Shown piece by piece: positions 21,895 to 30,468 of a stretch of DNA of 41,369 nucleotides. A model generated the notes under the pieces. It saw only the letters and a program-made list of their open reading frames with translations, was not told the origin of the DNA and ran no database searches. Both the position numbers and the translations under genes were made by a program. Source of the DNA: Pseudomonas sp. ZH-FAD (GTDB taxonomy: Bacteria; Pseudomonadota; Gammaproteobacteria; Pseudomonadales; Pseudomonadaceae). The DNA is taken from positions 1-41,369 of the forward strand of contig NZ_PGLR01000049.1 of assembly GCF_002803095.1 (NCBI RefSeq), read 5' to 3'. How positions within the stretch are numbered: the first letter of the stretch is position 1; every line of letters starts with the position of its first letter.

Positions 21895-23733
21895 ATGCCG
21901 GCATCTTCCCCCTGGCCGGCGCGACTTGCGCTGGCGTTCCTTTTACTGGTGCTGAGCGGCGCCAGCGTTCTGCTTTGGCGTCAGATCGAGGCCGTACAGC
22001 AACAGCGTGTCGATGAGCGTATCGGCTACCAGGCACGCAGCCTGGCGCGCCAGCTGGAGAGCACGCTGCATCTGGAAGTGGCCAGCCTCGAGCGTATCGC
22101 CCGCTTGTGGAACAGCCTGGGCCGCCTGCCGCATGCCAGTTGGGGTGAGGAGGTGGAGCGCGTACTGCGAGGCTTTCCCGCCTATCAATCCATCCAATGG
22201 GTCGGCGACGATCTACGTATGCGCTGGCTGCTACCGGTGGCCGGCAACGAAGCGGCGCTGAATTTTCGCCTGGATCCGGAGCACCCCAATTACCCACTGG
22301 CGATGGAGGCTCGCGAGAGCGGCGAACAGCGTTTCTCCAACAGCTTCGATCTGGTCCAGGGCGGACGCGGCTTCGTCCTCTACACACCGCTGTACCGTGA
22401 GCATGACGGCACCAAGGTGTTCGACGGTTTCCTCCAGGGCGTATTTCGTGTCGAACCGCTGATGCTGCAGTTGCTCACCCAGATCGATCGCGAAGCCTTC
22501 AACCTCGAGCTGCTGGAGAACAGTCACAGCCTGTTCCGTCATGGCGCAGCGGACACCGATGCGCGACACGGCCTGCAACTGGGCCTGAGTCTGCTCAACA
22601 ATCAGGACTTCAGCCTGCGCCTGAGCCCCACCGAGCAACTGCTCGACCAGCTCGAGTCGCCCTTGCCCGGCGTGGTGCTCGGCGCCAGCCTGGCGATCAG
22701 CCTGCTACTGGTCGCCGCCCTGGCCCTGGCGCTGGAGAACAGCCGCCGCGCCCATGCCCTGCAACTGGCCAACCGCCGCTTCAAGCTGGAGGCCGAACGC
22801 CGCGAAGAGACCGAGCAGCGCCTGCGCGAGAACCGCGAGCGTCTGCAACTGGTGCTGGACCTGACCGACTCCAGCCATGACGGGCTGTTCATCTTCGACA
22901 GCGGCACCCGCGAGCTGCTGCACATGAATCAGGCCACCTACGCCACGCTCGGCTATCGCCCTGAACAGTTCGCCGAGTTGCTGCGCGATGATCCGGAGAA
23001 ACTCCTGCCAGGCTTCCACCGCTGGCTGGAGCAGGCGCGCCAGGCGCAGCGCGACAACCTTTCGCGGATATTCCAGCGCGAGCTGATCCGCCGCGATGGC
23101 AGTCGCCAACCTGCCGAAATCAACACCCAACTGGTGCAACTGCATGACCGCGAATACCTGATCGCCGTTTCCCGCGACAACAGCGAGCGCCTGCAACTGG
23201 AAGCGCAACTGCAGCGCCTGTCGCAGCTCGACGGCCTGACCGGGCTGTACAACCGCCGTTACTTCGATCAGCAACTGCTGGCCGAATGGCGCCGCCTGCG
23301 CCGCCTCGACGCGCCTCTGGCGCTGCTGATGCTGGATATCGACCACTTCAAGGCCTACAACGATGCACTGGGCCACCTAGCCGGTGACGACGCCCTGCGC
23401 AGAGTCAGTGCAGCCCTGCGCGACAGCCTGCAACGCGAAGGCGATACGGCCTGCCGCTACGGTGGTGAGGAGTTCGCGATCATTCTCGCCAACACCAATC
23501 AGGAGGGTGCCGAGCAGGTCGCCGCGCGCGTCCATGCAGCCATCGCCAGCCTGGATATCCATCATCCGGCCAGCCCGTTCGGCCAACTGACCCTGAGCAT
23601 CGGTATCACGGTGGTCGACCCAGTGAGCGACGAACAGCCAGGCGAACTGCTCGCCCAGGGTGATCAGGCGCTGTATCGTGCCAAGCATGAGGGTCGCAAC
23701 CGAACCTGCCTGTGGCAGCCCCCCCGCGCTTGA
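21895..23733 (+). CDS. Membrane diguanylate cyclase, CHASE-PAS-GGDEF
   Basis: The 612-residue protein has a membrane segment near 8-26, a periplasmic CHASE-like sensor (GGRGFVLYTPLY and FDGFLQGVFRVEPL) and a second membrane segment near 262-282. A coiled coil, a PAS domain (about 318-430) and a GGDEF domain follow. The active site is GGEEF at 523-527, so cyclase activity is expected. The inhibitory RxxD site (Arg514-Asp517) is intact, implying product feedback by cyclic di-GMP. The start at 21895 has AGGAG upstream. The CHASE ligand is unknown. It stands alone in its direction before the export operon, and any link to either neighbour is unproven. Confidence 0.88.
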   Translation: MPASSPWPARLALAFLLLVLSGASVLLWRQIEAVQQQRVDERIGYQARSLARQLESTLHLEVASLERIARLWNSLGRLPHASWGEEVERVLRGFPAYQSIQWVGDDLRMRWLLPVAGNEAALNFRLDPEHPNYPLAMEARESGEQRFSNSFDLVQGGRGFVLYTPLYREHDGTKVFDGFLQGVFRVEPLMLQLLTQIDREAFNLELLENSHSLFRHGAADTDARHGLQLGLSLLNNQDFSLRLSPTEQLLDQLESPLPGVVLGASLAISLLLVAALALALENSRRAHALQLANRRFKLEAERREETEQRLRENRERLQLVLDLTDSSHDGLFIFDSGTRELLHMNQATYATLGYRPEQFAELLRDDPEKLLPGFHRWLEQARQAQRDNLSRIFQRELIRRDGSRQPAEINTQLVQLHDREYLIAVSRDNSERLQLEAQLQRLSQLDGLTGLYNRRYFDQQLLAEWRRLRRLDAPLALLMLDIDHFKAYNDALGHLAGDDALRRVSAALRDSLQREGDTACRYGGEEFAIILANTNQEGAEQVAARVHAAIASLDIHHPASPFGQLTLSIGITVVDPVSDEQPGELLAQGDQALYRAKHEGRNRTCLWQPPRA

Positions 23734-23820
23734 CCTGCATCAAGCCCCCTGAGGCGCATCAGGCAGACAATGGAAATGTCGTGAAAGCCTCCAGCCATGG
23801 GGCGCTACAGGGAAGCCGAG

Positions 23821-24888
23821 ATGACCAACGCAAAACACCGCCTGCCCTATTTGATCGCCGTCGGCGTCGCCGTCCTGGCCGCCGTGGCCTGGTGGCAGCT
23901 GCGCCCGACAGGCCTGGGCGAGGGGTTCGCCAGCGGTAACGGGCGCATCGAAGCCACCGAAGTGGATGTGGCGACCAAACTCGCCGGGCGCGTCGCCAGC
24001 ATCGACGTCGACGAAGGTGACTTCGTCGAGCCCGGCCAGATTCTCGCCCGCATGGACACCCAGGCGCTCGAAGCCCAGCTGGCCCAGGCCCGTGCCCAGT
24101 TGCGCCAGGCAGAGAATGGCCAGATCACCGCCGCCAGCCAGATCAGCCTGCGCCAAAGCGAAAAACTTGCCGCCGAGGCCGTGGTGCACCAACGCCAGGC
24201 TGAGCTGGATGCCGCGCGCAAACGTCACGCACGCAGCGCCACGCTGGTCAAGCGCAACGCCCTGCCTCAGCAGACTCTGGATGACGATCTGGCCCGCCTG
24301 CAGAGTGCCGAGGCTGCGCTGGCCGCCGCCCGCGCTCAGGTCAGCTCTGCCGAGGCCGGCATAGCTGCAGCCCAGTCGCAGGCCATCGAAGCGCAATCGG
24401 CCACCGAAGCGGCCCGCGCCAGCGTCGAGAGGCTGCAGGTGGACATCGACGACAGCCAGCTCAAGGCACCACGCGCCGGCCGCGTGCAATACCGCGTCAC
24501 TCAACCCGGCGAAGTGCTCGGTGCCGGCGGCAAGCTGCTCAACCTGGTGGATCTGACCGACGTCTACATGACCTTCTTCCTGCCCGAGCGCCAGGCCGGC
24601 CGCGTCGCGTTGGGCAGCGAGGTGCGCCTGGTGATCGACGCCGCGCCGCAATACGTGATTCCGGCCAAGGTCAGCTATGTCGCCAGCGTCGCCCAGTTCA
24701 CGCCGAAGACCGTGGAAACCGCCAGCGAGCGCGAGAAACTGATGTTCCGGGTCAAGGCCCGCATCGATCCCGAGCTGCTGAGCAAGCATCTGCAGCAGGT
24801 CAAGACCGGCGTACCCGGCATGGCCTACCTGCGCCTCGACCCTGAGGCCGAGTGGCCTGCACATCTGGCGATCAAGGTCCCGCAATGA
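23821..24888 (+). CDS. HlyD-family membrane fusion protein of an ABC exporter
   Basis: The 355-residue protein has an N-terminal signal anchor (LPYLIAVGVAVLAAVAWW). Next come a biotinyl-lipoyl half (NGRIEATEVDVATKLAGRV), a long helical hairpin rich in Ala-Gln (about 80-215) and the second half-motif LKAPRAGRVQYRV. This is the YhiI/HlyD architecture that links an inner-membrane ABC transporter to the outer membrane or periplasm. The start at 23821 follows AGGGAAG and is preferred to the ATG at 23797. Its stop overlaps the ABC gene start (ATGA), so the three export genes form one operon, equivalent to E. coli yhiI-rbbA-yhhJ. Confidence 0.9.
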   Translation: MTNAKHRLPYLIAVGVAVLAAVAWWQLRPTGLGEGFASGNGRIEATEVDVATKLAGRVASIDVDEGDFVEPGQILARMDTQALEAQLAQARAQLRQAENGQITAASQISLRQSEKLAAEAVVHQRQAELDAARKRHARSATLVKRNALPQQTLDDDLARLQSAEAALAAARAQVSSAEAGIAAAQSQAIEAQSATEAARASVERLQVDIDDSQLKAPRAGRVQYRVTQPGEVLGAGGKLLNLVDLTDVYMTFFLPERQAGRVALGSEVRLVIDAAPQYVIPAKVSYVASVAQFTPKTVETASEREKLMFRVKARIDPELLSKHLQQVKTGVPGMAYLRLDPEAEWPAHLAIKVPQ

Positions 24889-27590
24889 ACGCGCCGGTCG
24901 CACGCCTGAGCGGCGTCGGCCTGCGCTACGGCCAGACCCACGCCCTGCAACAGGTCGACCTGGCACTGCCAGCCCGTCGCATGGTCGGCCTGATCGGCCC
25001 GGACGGCGTCGGCAAGTCCAGCCTGCTGGCGCTGATCGCCGGGGCGCGCAAGCTTCAGGAAGGCAACATCGAAGTGCTCGGTGGCGACATGGCCGATGTT
25101 CGCCATCGCCGCCGGGTCTGCCCGCATATCGCCTATATGCCGCAGGGCCTGGGCAAGAACCTGTATCCGACGTTGTCGGTGTTCGAGAACCTGGATTTCT
25201 TCGGTCGCCTGTTCGGCCAGGACGCCGCCGAACGCGAACGGCGCATCGACGACCTGCTGCGCAGCACCGGCATGGCGGCCTTCCGCGAGCGCCCGGCGGG
25301 CAAGTTGTCCGGCGGCATGAAACAGAAGCTCGGGCTGTGCTGCGCGCTGATTCATGACCCAGATCTACTGATCCTCGACGAGCCGACCACTGGCGTCGAC
25401 CCGCTATCACGCAACCAGTTCTGGGAGCTGATCGCGCGCATCCGCACGCAGCGCCCGCAGATGAGCGTGCTGGTGGCCACCGCCTACATGGAGGAGGCCG
25501 AGCGCTTCGACCATCTGGTGGCGATGGATGCCGGCCGCGTGCTGGCCGAAGGCAGCCCGGCGGAACTGCGCGCACGCACCAACAGCGTCAGCCTGGAGCA
25601 GGCCTTTATCGCCCTGCTGCCCGAGGAACGCCGCCGCGGCCATCAGCAGGTGGTCATTCCACCCCTGCAAGACAGCAACGAGATCGCCATCGAAGCCAAG
25701 GGCCTGACCATGCGCTTTGGCGATTTCGTCGCGGTGGACTCGGTATCGTTCCGCATCCGCCGTGGCGAGATCTTCGGTTTTCTCGGCTCCAACGGCTGCG
25801 GCAAGAGCACCACCATGAAGATGCTCACCGGCCTGCTACCGGCCAGCGAGGGCGAGGCGCTGCTGTTCGGCCAAGCGGTCGACCCGCGTGACATGACCAC
25901 GCGCAAGCGGGTTGGCTACATGTCCCAGGCGTTCTCCCTGTATGGCGAGCTGACGGTGCGGCAGAACCTGGTGCTGCATGCCCAGCTGTTCCATGTCCCG
26001 ACTGCAGAGATCGAGCCGCGTGTGGCACAGATGGCCGCACGCTTCGACCTCGGCGAGGTCATGGACATGCTCCCCGAACGCCTGCCACTGGGCATCCGCC
26101 AGCGCCTGTCGCTGGCCGTGGCGGTAATTCACAAGCCGGAGATCCTGATCCTCGACGAGCCCACCTCGGGGGTCGATCCGGTGGCCCGCGACGGCTTCTG
26201 GCAACTGATGCTCGACCTGTCGCGCCGCGACGGCGTGACCATCTTCATCTCCACCCACTTCATGAACGAGGCGCAGCGCTGTGATCGCATCTCGCTGATG
26301 CACGCCGGCAAGGTGCTCGACAGCGACACGCCGCAAGGCCTGATGGAAAAACGCGGGCTGGACAGCCTGGAAGCCACCTTCATCGCCTACCTGCAGGAAG
26401 CCGTCGGCAAGCAACCGGTCAGCGAGGCGCCGCCACTGGAACAGGCGCCGCCAGCACAGCGTCAGCGCTTCAGCCTGCGCCGCCTGCTCAGCTACGCCCG
26501 CCGCGAAGCGCTGGAGCTGCGTCGCGACCCGATTCGTGGCGGCATGGCGCTGCTCGGCACGGTATTGCTGCTGTTCATCATCGGCTATGGCATCAGCCTC
26601 GACGTCGAAGACCTGACCTTCGCCGTGCTGGATCGCGACCAGACCACCACCAGCCAGGAATACCACCTGAACCTGTCCGGATCGCGCTACTTCCTGGAGA
26701 AAACGCCAATCTCCGATTACGACGAGCTGGAACGACGCCTGCGCAACGGAGACATCAGCCTGGCGGTGGAGATTCCGCCGCACTTCGGCCGCGATCTCAA
26801 GCGCGGCGCCAGCCCACAGATCGGCATGTGGATCGACGGCGCCATGCCGACCCGCGCCGAAACCATCAAGGGCTACGTGACCGGCCTGCATCAGCACTAC
26901 CTGAGCGAGCTGGCGCGGCGTTCGCCACAGCCGCAAGCAGCCAACGCCGCCGAGCTGGAAGTGCGCTACCGCTACAACCCGGACGTGGAGAGCCTCAAGG
27001 CCATGGTGCCGGCAGTAATTCCGCTGCTGCTGATGCTGATTCCGGCGATGCTCACGGCCCTCGGCGTGGTGCGCGAGAAGGAACTGGGTTCAATCATCAA
27101 CCTCTACGTCACCCCGGTCACCCGCCTGGAATTCCTGCTCGGCAAGCAACTGCCCTACATCGCCCTGGGCCTGTTCAACTTCATCCTCCTGGCGCTGCTG
27201 GCAGTCACCGTGTTCGACGTGCCGCTCAAGGGCAACCCGCTGACCCTGCTGGCCGGCGCCCTGCTCTACCTGGCGTGCGCCACAGGCCTCGGCCTGCTGA
27301 TGTCGACCTTCACCAAGAGCCAGATCGCCGCGGTATTCGGCACCGCCATCGTCACCCTGCTGCCGGCCATCCAGTTCTCCGGACTGATCTACCCGGTCGC
27401 CTCGCTGGAAGGCGCAGGCGCGGTGATCGGCCAGCTCTACCCGACCTCGCAATTTCTGGTGATCAGCCGCGGCATCTTCTCCAAGGCACTGGAGCTGCAG
27501 GACCTGGCCGGCTACTTCGCCGCCCTGGCACTGACCATCCCGCTGCTGACGCTGCTCAGCGCCAGCCTGCTGCGCAAACAGGAGATCTGA
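24885..27590 (+). CDS. Double-ATPase ABC transporter with membrane domain (RbbA/YhiH-like)
   Basis: The 901-residue protein carries two nucleotide-binding domains and an ABC-2 membrane domain. Domain 1 has Walker A GPDGVGKSS (38-46), signature LSGGMKQKLGL and Walker B LLILDEPTTGVDP. Domain 2 has Walker A GSNGCGKSTT and Walker B ILILDEPTSGVDP, but its signature is LPLGIRQRL rather than LSGGQ. The C-terminal third has a large external loop and about five membrane segments. E. coli RbbA has been studied as a ribosome-associated ATPase, but the operon with HlyD and permease partners suggests export. The substrate is unknown. Confidence 0.9.
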   Translation: MNAPVARLSGVGLRYGQTHALQQVDLALPARRMVGLIGPDGVGKSSLLALIAGARKLQEGNIEVLGGDMADVRHRRRVCPHIAYMPQGLGKNLYPTLSVFENLDFFGRLFGQDAAERERRIDDLLRSTGMAAFRERPAGKLSGGMKQKLGLCCALIHDPDLLILDEPTTGVDPLSRNQFWELIARIRTQRPQMSVLVATAYMEEAERFDHLVAMDAGRVLAEGSPAELRARTNSVSLEQAFIALLPEERRRGHQQVVIPPLQDSNEIAIEAKGLTMRFGDFVAVDSVSFRIRRGEIFGFLGSNGCGKSTTMKMLTGLLPASEGEALLFGQAVDPRDMTTRKRVGYMSQAFSLYGELTVRQNLVLHAQLFHVPTAEIEPRVAQMAARFDLGEVMDMLPERLPLGIRQRLSLAVAVIHKPEILILDEPTSGVDPVARDGFWQLMLDLSRRDGVTIFISTHFMNEAQRCDRISLMHAGKVLDSDTPQGLMEKRGLDSLEATFIAYLQEAVGKQPVSEAPPLEQAPPAQRQRFSLRRLLSYARREALELRRDPIRGGMALLGTVLLLFIIGYGISLDVEDLTFAVLDRDQTTTSQEYHLNLSGSRYFLEKTPISDYDELERRLRNGDISLAVEIPPHFGRDLKRGASPQIGMWIDGAMPTRAETIKGYVTGLHQHYLSELARRSPQPQAANAAELEVRYRYNPDVESLKAMVPAVIPLLLMLIPAMLTALGVVREKELGSIINLYVTPVTRLEFLLGKQLPYIALGLFNFILLALLAVTVFDVPLKGNPLTLLAGALLYLACATGLGLLMSTFTKSQIAAVFGTAIVTLLPAIQFSGLIYPVASLEGAGAVIGQLYPTSQFLVISRGIFSKALELQDLAGYFAALALTIPLLTLLSASLLRKQEI

Positions 27591-28714
27591 TGGAACGCCT
27601 GGTCAATATCCTGCACCTCGGCATCAAGGAGTTGCGCAGCCTGCAGCATGACCTGGCGCTGGTACTGCTGATCCTCTGGGCCTTCAGCATGGGCGTTTAC
27701 TCGGCCGCCACCAGCATGCCGGAGAGCCTGCACAACGCCGCCATCGCCGTGGTCGACGAAGACCAGTCGCAACTATCCGAACGGCTGATCCAGGCCTTTC
27801 AGGAGCCCTATTTCCGTACCCCGGAACGCATCGACCTGAGCGAGATGGATCGCGGCATGGATGCCGGGCGCTACACCTTTACCCTGAACATTCCGCCGAA
27901 CTTTCAGCGCGACGTGCTCGCCGGTCGCAGCCCGGCAATCCAGCTCAATGTCGACGCCACCCAGGTAAGCATGGCCTTCACAGGTGCCGGCTACATCCAG
28001 AACATCGGCGCCAGCGAAGTGGCCGAGTTCGTCCGCCGCTACCGGGGCGAGCTGCAGCAGCCGGCCGAACTGACACTGCGCATACAGTTCAACCCCAACC
28101 TGACGCGCGCCTGGTTCGGCTCGGTGATGGAGGTGATCAACCAGATCACCATGCTGTCGATCATCCTCACTGGCGCAGCGCTGATCCGCGAGCGCGAGCA
28201 TGGCACCGTGGAACACCTGCTGGTGATGCCGGTGACGCCACTGGAAATCATGCTGGCCAAGGTCTGGTCGATGGGGTTGGTGGTGCTGGCGGCTGCAGCC
28301 CTGTCACTGCTGCTGGTGGTGCAGGGATGGCTGCAGGTGCCGATCGAAGGCTCCATTGCTTTGTTCCTGGCCGGGGCGGCGCTGCACCTTTTCGCCACCA
28401 CCTCGATGGGCATCTTCTTCGGCACGGTAGCGCGCTCGATGCCGCAACTGGGCCTGCTGATCATCCTGGTGCTGCTGCCGCTGCAGATCCTCTCCGGCGG
28501 CACCACGCCACGCGAGAGCATGCCCGAGCTGGTGCAGCAGATCATGTTGGCGGCGCCGACCACTCACTTCGTCGCCCTGGCCCAGGCCATTCTCTATCGC
28601 GGTGCGGGGCTGACCATCGTCTGGCCCTACATGCTGGCCATCGCCGGCATCGGCGCGCTGTTCTTCGTCGCGGCGCTGAGCCGCTTTCGCAAGACCCTGG
28701 CGCAGATGGCCTGA
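27590..28714 (+). CDS. ABC-2 type permease (YhhJ-like)
   Basis: The 374-residue ABC-2 membrane protein has one N-terminal segment (LALVLLILWAFSMGVYSAA), a large periplasmic domain (AIAVVDEDQSQLSERLIQAF and following) and five C-terminal segments. It includes the family stretch EREHGTVEHLLVMPVTPLEIMLAK. It starts inside the stop codon of the previous gene (TGATG), so translation is coupled. It is expected to dimerise with the membrane domain of the RbbA-like protein. No T-rich terminator follows, only a REP-like pair. Confidence 0.9.
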   Translation: MERLVNILHLGIKELRSLQHDLALVLLILWAFSMGVYSAATSMPESLHNAAIAVVDEDQSQLSERLIQAFQEPYFRTPERIDLSEMDRGMDAGRYTFTLNIPPNFQRDVLAGRSPAIQLNVDATQVSMAFTGAGYIQNIGASEVAEFVRRYRGELQQPAELTLRIQFNPNLTRAWFGSVMEVINQITMLSIILTGAALIREREHGTVEHLLVMPVTPLEIMLAKVWSMGLVVLAAAALSLLLVVQGWLQVPIEGSIALFLAGAALHLFATTSMGIFFGTVARSMPQLGLLIILVLLPLQILSGGTTPRESMPELVQQIMLAAPTTHFVALAQAILYRGAGLTIVWPYMLAIAGIGALFFVAALSRFRKTLAQMA

Positions 28715-28753
28715 CAGAACCGGAACCGCATCAGCCGCGAAAAGCGGCCTTTC

Positions 28754-28826
28754 GCAGGAGCCCCGCCCCGGGGCGAAAATTCTCAATTACGCATCGCCCT
28801 GGTTCGCGGCGGGACGCCGCTCCTAC
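28754..28826. repeat. Inverted pair of GCAG/GTAG-headed REP-like units
   Basis: The left unit is GCAGGAGCCCCG with a CGGGGC return arm. The right unit, on the minus strand, is GTAGGAGCGGCGTCCCGCCGC. Heads point outward, in the convergent gap between the export operon and the FliL-like gene. Confidence 0.65.
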
Positions 28827-28865
28827 ACATTCGCAGCGTCGACGCTTAACTGACTGCGCCCTCTT

Positions 28866-29270
28866 TTACTGAATGATCAGGTTGTTGAACAGCAGGTCTT
28901 CGACGATGGGCTTGCCCTCTTCGCCATTGATCGCGTCCTGCACCTTCTTCAAGGCCTCCAGGCGCAGGTTCTCACGGCCATCGGGCGCGTTGATGATCTC
29001 GCTGGTCTGCGCCGAGAACAGCATCACCATCTGATGGCGGATCAGCGGTTCATGCTGCTTGAGCTTCTCCTCGGCCTCAGGGCCGGTCACCCGCAGGGAC
29101 ACATCGGCCTTGAAGAACTTCAGACGATTGCCTTGATCCGCCAGGTTGCCGATCAGGGCTGGCGTCAGGTTGTGATAAATCGTCGCAGGAGCCTCCTCCT
29201 TCTTTTCCGAAGAGGCCAGGGCAGGCAGGCAGATCGACAGGCTCAGTAGCAGGGCGGTCAACAGTTTCAC
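28866..29270 (-). CDS. FliL-like periplasmic/membrane-anchored protein
   Basis: The 134-residue product starts at a GTG (29270), preceded by GGAGTG, and reads MKLLTALLLSLSICLPALASSE, a signal peptide or anchor. The rest (IYHNLTPALIGNLAD, LKFFKADVSLRVTGPEAEEKL, EPLIRHQMVMLFSAQTSEII, LLFNNLIIQ) fits the FliL domain of flagellar basal-body proteins. An ATG further upstream (29312) lacks a site and would bury the signal peptide. It is not in a flagellar cluster and may be a stand-alone paralogue that tunes motility or stator function. That role is an inference. Confidence 0.8.
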   Translation of the reverse strand: MKLLTALLLSLSICLPALASSEKKEEAPATIYHNLTPALIGNLADQGNRLKFFKADVSLRVTGPEAEEKLKQHEPLIRHQMVMLFSAQTSEIINAPDGRENLRLEALKKVQDAINGEEGKPIVEDLLFNNLIIQ

Positions 29271-29337
29271 GTTCGGCACTCCATCGGGGATGTGCCTAGC
29301 ATAGCCATCCACAGGCCTGCACCCAAGCCCGGCGCTT

Positions 29338-29395
29338 ATGCCGACCTATCAGGCATCGGCATGCTCGTTGACCCTCGGCGGGCGCTTTCTACACT
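29338..29395 (+). promoter_or_regulatory. Promoter and inverted repeat upstream of the quinone oxidoreductase gene
   Basis: TTGACC (29368-29373) and TACACT (29390-29395) with a 16-base spacer form a good sigma-70 promoter. Immediately upstream, ATGCCGA (29338-29344) and TCGGCAT (29356-29362) are perfect inverted arms 11 bases apart, a possible operator. Confidence 0.6.
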
Positions 29396-29425
29396 GCATG
29401 GCACCCTGCAAGAGGAATGACCTTC

Positions 29426-30406
29426 ATGAAAGCCCTGCTGTGCAAAGCCTTCGGCCCCGCCGACACCCTGGTACTGGAAGACCTGCCAAGCCCCGAACCG
29501 AAAAAGAACGAGGTGCTGATCGAGGTGCAGGCCGCCGGGGTCAACTTCCCCGACACGCTGATCATCGAAGGCAAATACCAGTTCAAGCCGCCCTTCCCCT
29601 TCGCCCCAGGTGGCGAGGTAGCCGGTGTGGTCAAGGCCGTCGGTGAGAAAGTCAGCCATCTGCGCGCGGGTGATCGGGTCATGGCGTTGACCGGTTGGGG
29701 CGGCTTCTCCGAAGAGGTCGCCGTGCCGGCCTACAACGTGCTACCGGTGCCCAAGAGCATGGACCTGACCACCGCGGCGGCCTTCGGCATGACCTACGGC
29801 ACCTCGATGCACGCCCTCAAGCAGCGCGCCAACCTGCAACCGGGTGAAACCCTGCTGGTGCTCGGCGCCTCCGGCGGCGTCGGCCTGGCGGCGGTGGAAA
29901 TCGGCAAGGCCATGGGCGCCAAGGTCATCGCTGCAGCGAGCAGCGCCGAGAAACTGGAAGTGGCGCGCAAGGCCGGCGCCGACGAGCTGATCAACTACAG
30001 CGAGCAGAGCCTGAAAGACGAGGTGAAGAAGCTCACCGGCGGCCAGGGAGTGGACGTGATCTACGACCCGGTGGGCGGCACGCTGTTCGAAGAAGCCTTC
30101 CGCAGCATCGGCTGGAACGGCCGCTTCCTGGTGGTGGGTTTCGCCGCCGGCGGCGGCATCCCGGCACTGCCGGCCAACCTGCCGCTGCTCAAGGGCGCAT
30201 CCCTGGTCGGCGTATTCTGGGGCTCCTTCGCCCAGCGCCAGCCGCAGGACAACGCAGCGAACTTCCAGCAACTGTTCGCCTGGCATGCCGAAGGCAAACT
30301 CAAGCCACTGGTGTCGCAGACCTTCCCACTGGAGCGCGGCGGCGAAGCCATCGATGCCCTCGGTCAGCGCAAGGCCGTGGGCAAGGTGGTGGTGACTGTG
30401 CGATAG
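29426..30406 (+). CDS. NADPH:quinone oxidoreductase-type zinc-independent MDR reductase
   Basis: The 326-residue medium-chain reductase begins MKALLCKAFGPADTLVLEDL. It has the substrate loop VNFPDTLIIEGKYQFKPPFP, the nucleotide-binding stretch LLVLGASGGVGLAAVEIGKAMG (about 144-165) and GVDVIYDPVGG. No zinc-ligand Cys/His set is seen. Such enzymes reduce quinones or enoyl thioesters with NADPH. The ATG at 29417 overlaps the ribosome site AAGAGGA, whereas 29426 is well spaced and gives the usual start. The exact substrate is not predictable. Confidence 0.88.
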   Translation: MKALLCKAFGPADTLVLEDLPSPEPKKNEVLIEVQAAGVNFPDTLIIEGKYQFKPPFPFAPGGEVAGVVKAVGEKVSHLRAGDRVMALTGWGGFSEEVAVPAYNVLPVPKSMDLTTAAAFGMTYGTSMHALKQRANLQPGETLLVLGASGGVGLAAVEIGKAMGAKVIAAASSAEKLEVARKAGADELINYSEQSLKDEVKKLTGGQGVDVIYDPVGGTLFEEAFRSIGWNGRFLVVGFAAGGGIPALPANLPLLKGASLVGVFWGSFAQRQPQDNAANFQQLFAWHAEGKLKPLVSQTFPLERGGEAIDALGQRKAVGKVVVTVR

Positions 30407-30412
30407 CAGTGC

Positions 30413-30466
30413 GTAGGGCGGGTGCAACCCGCCGAATCAATCAGTGGCGGGTTGCACCCGCCCTAC
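30413..30466. repeat. GTAG-headed palindrome pair
   Basis: GTAGGGCGGGTGCAACCCG and its inverse ending CGCCCTAC, heads outward, are the same class as 11932-11986. The pair occupies the convergent gap between the oxidoreductase and ferredoxin-reductase-like genes, ending three bases before the stop codon of the latter. Confidence 0.8.
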
Positions 30467-30468
30467 CA

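Noticed and set aside
23740..25575. 611-codon minus-strand frame opposite the HlyD and RbbA-like genes
   Set aside because: It is the antisense shadow of two well-supported coding sequences and has no recognisable domain.
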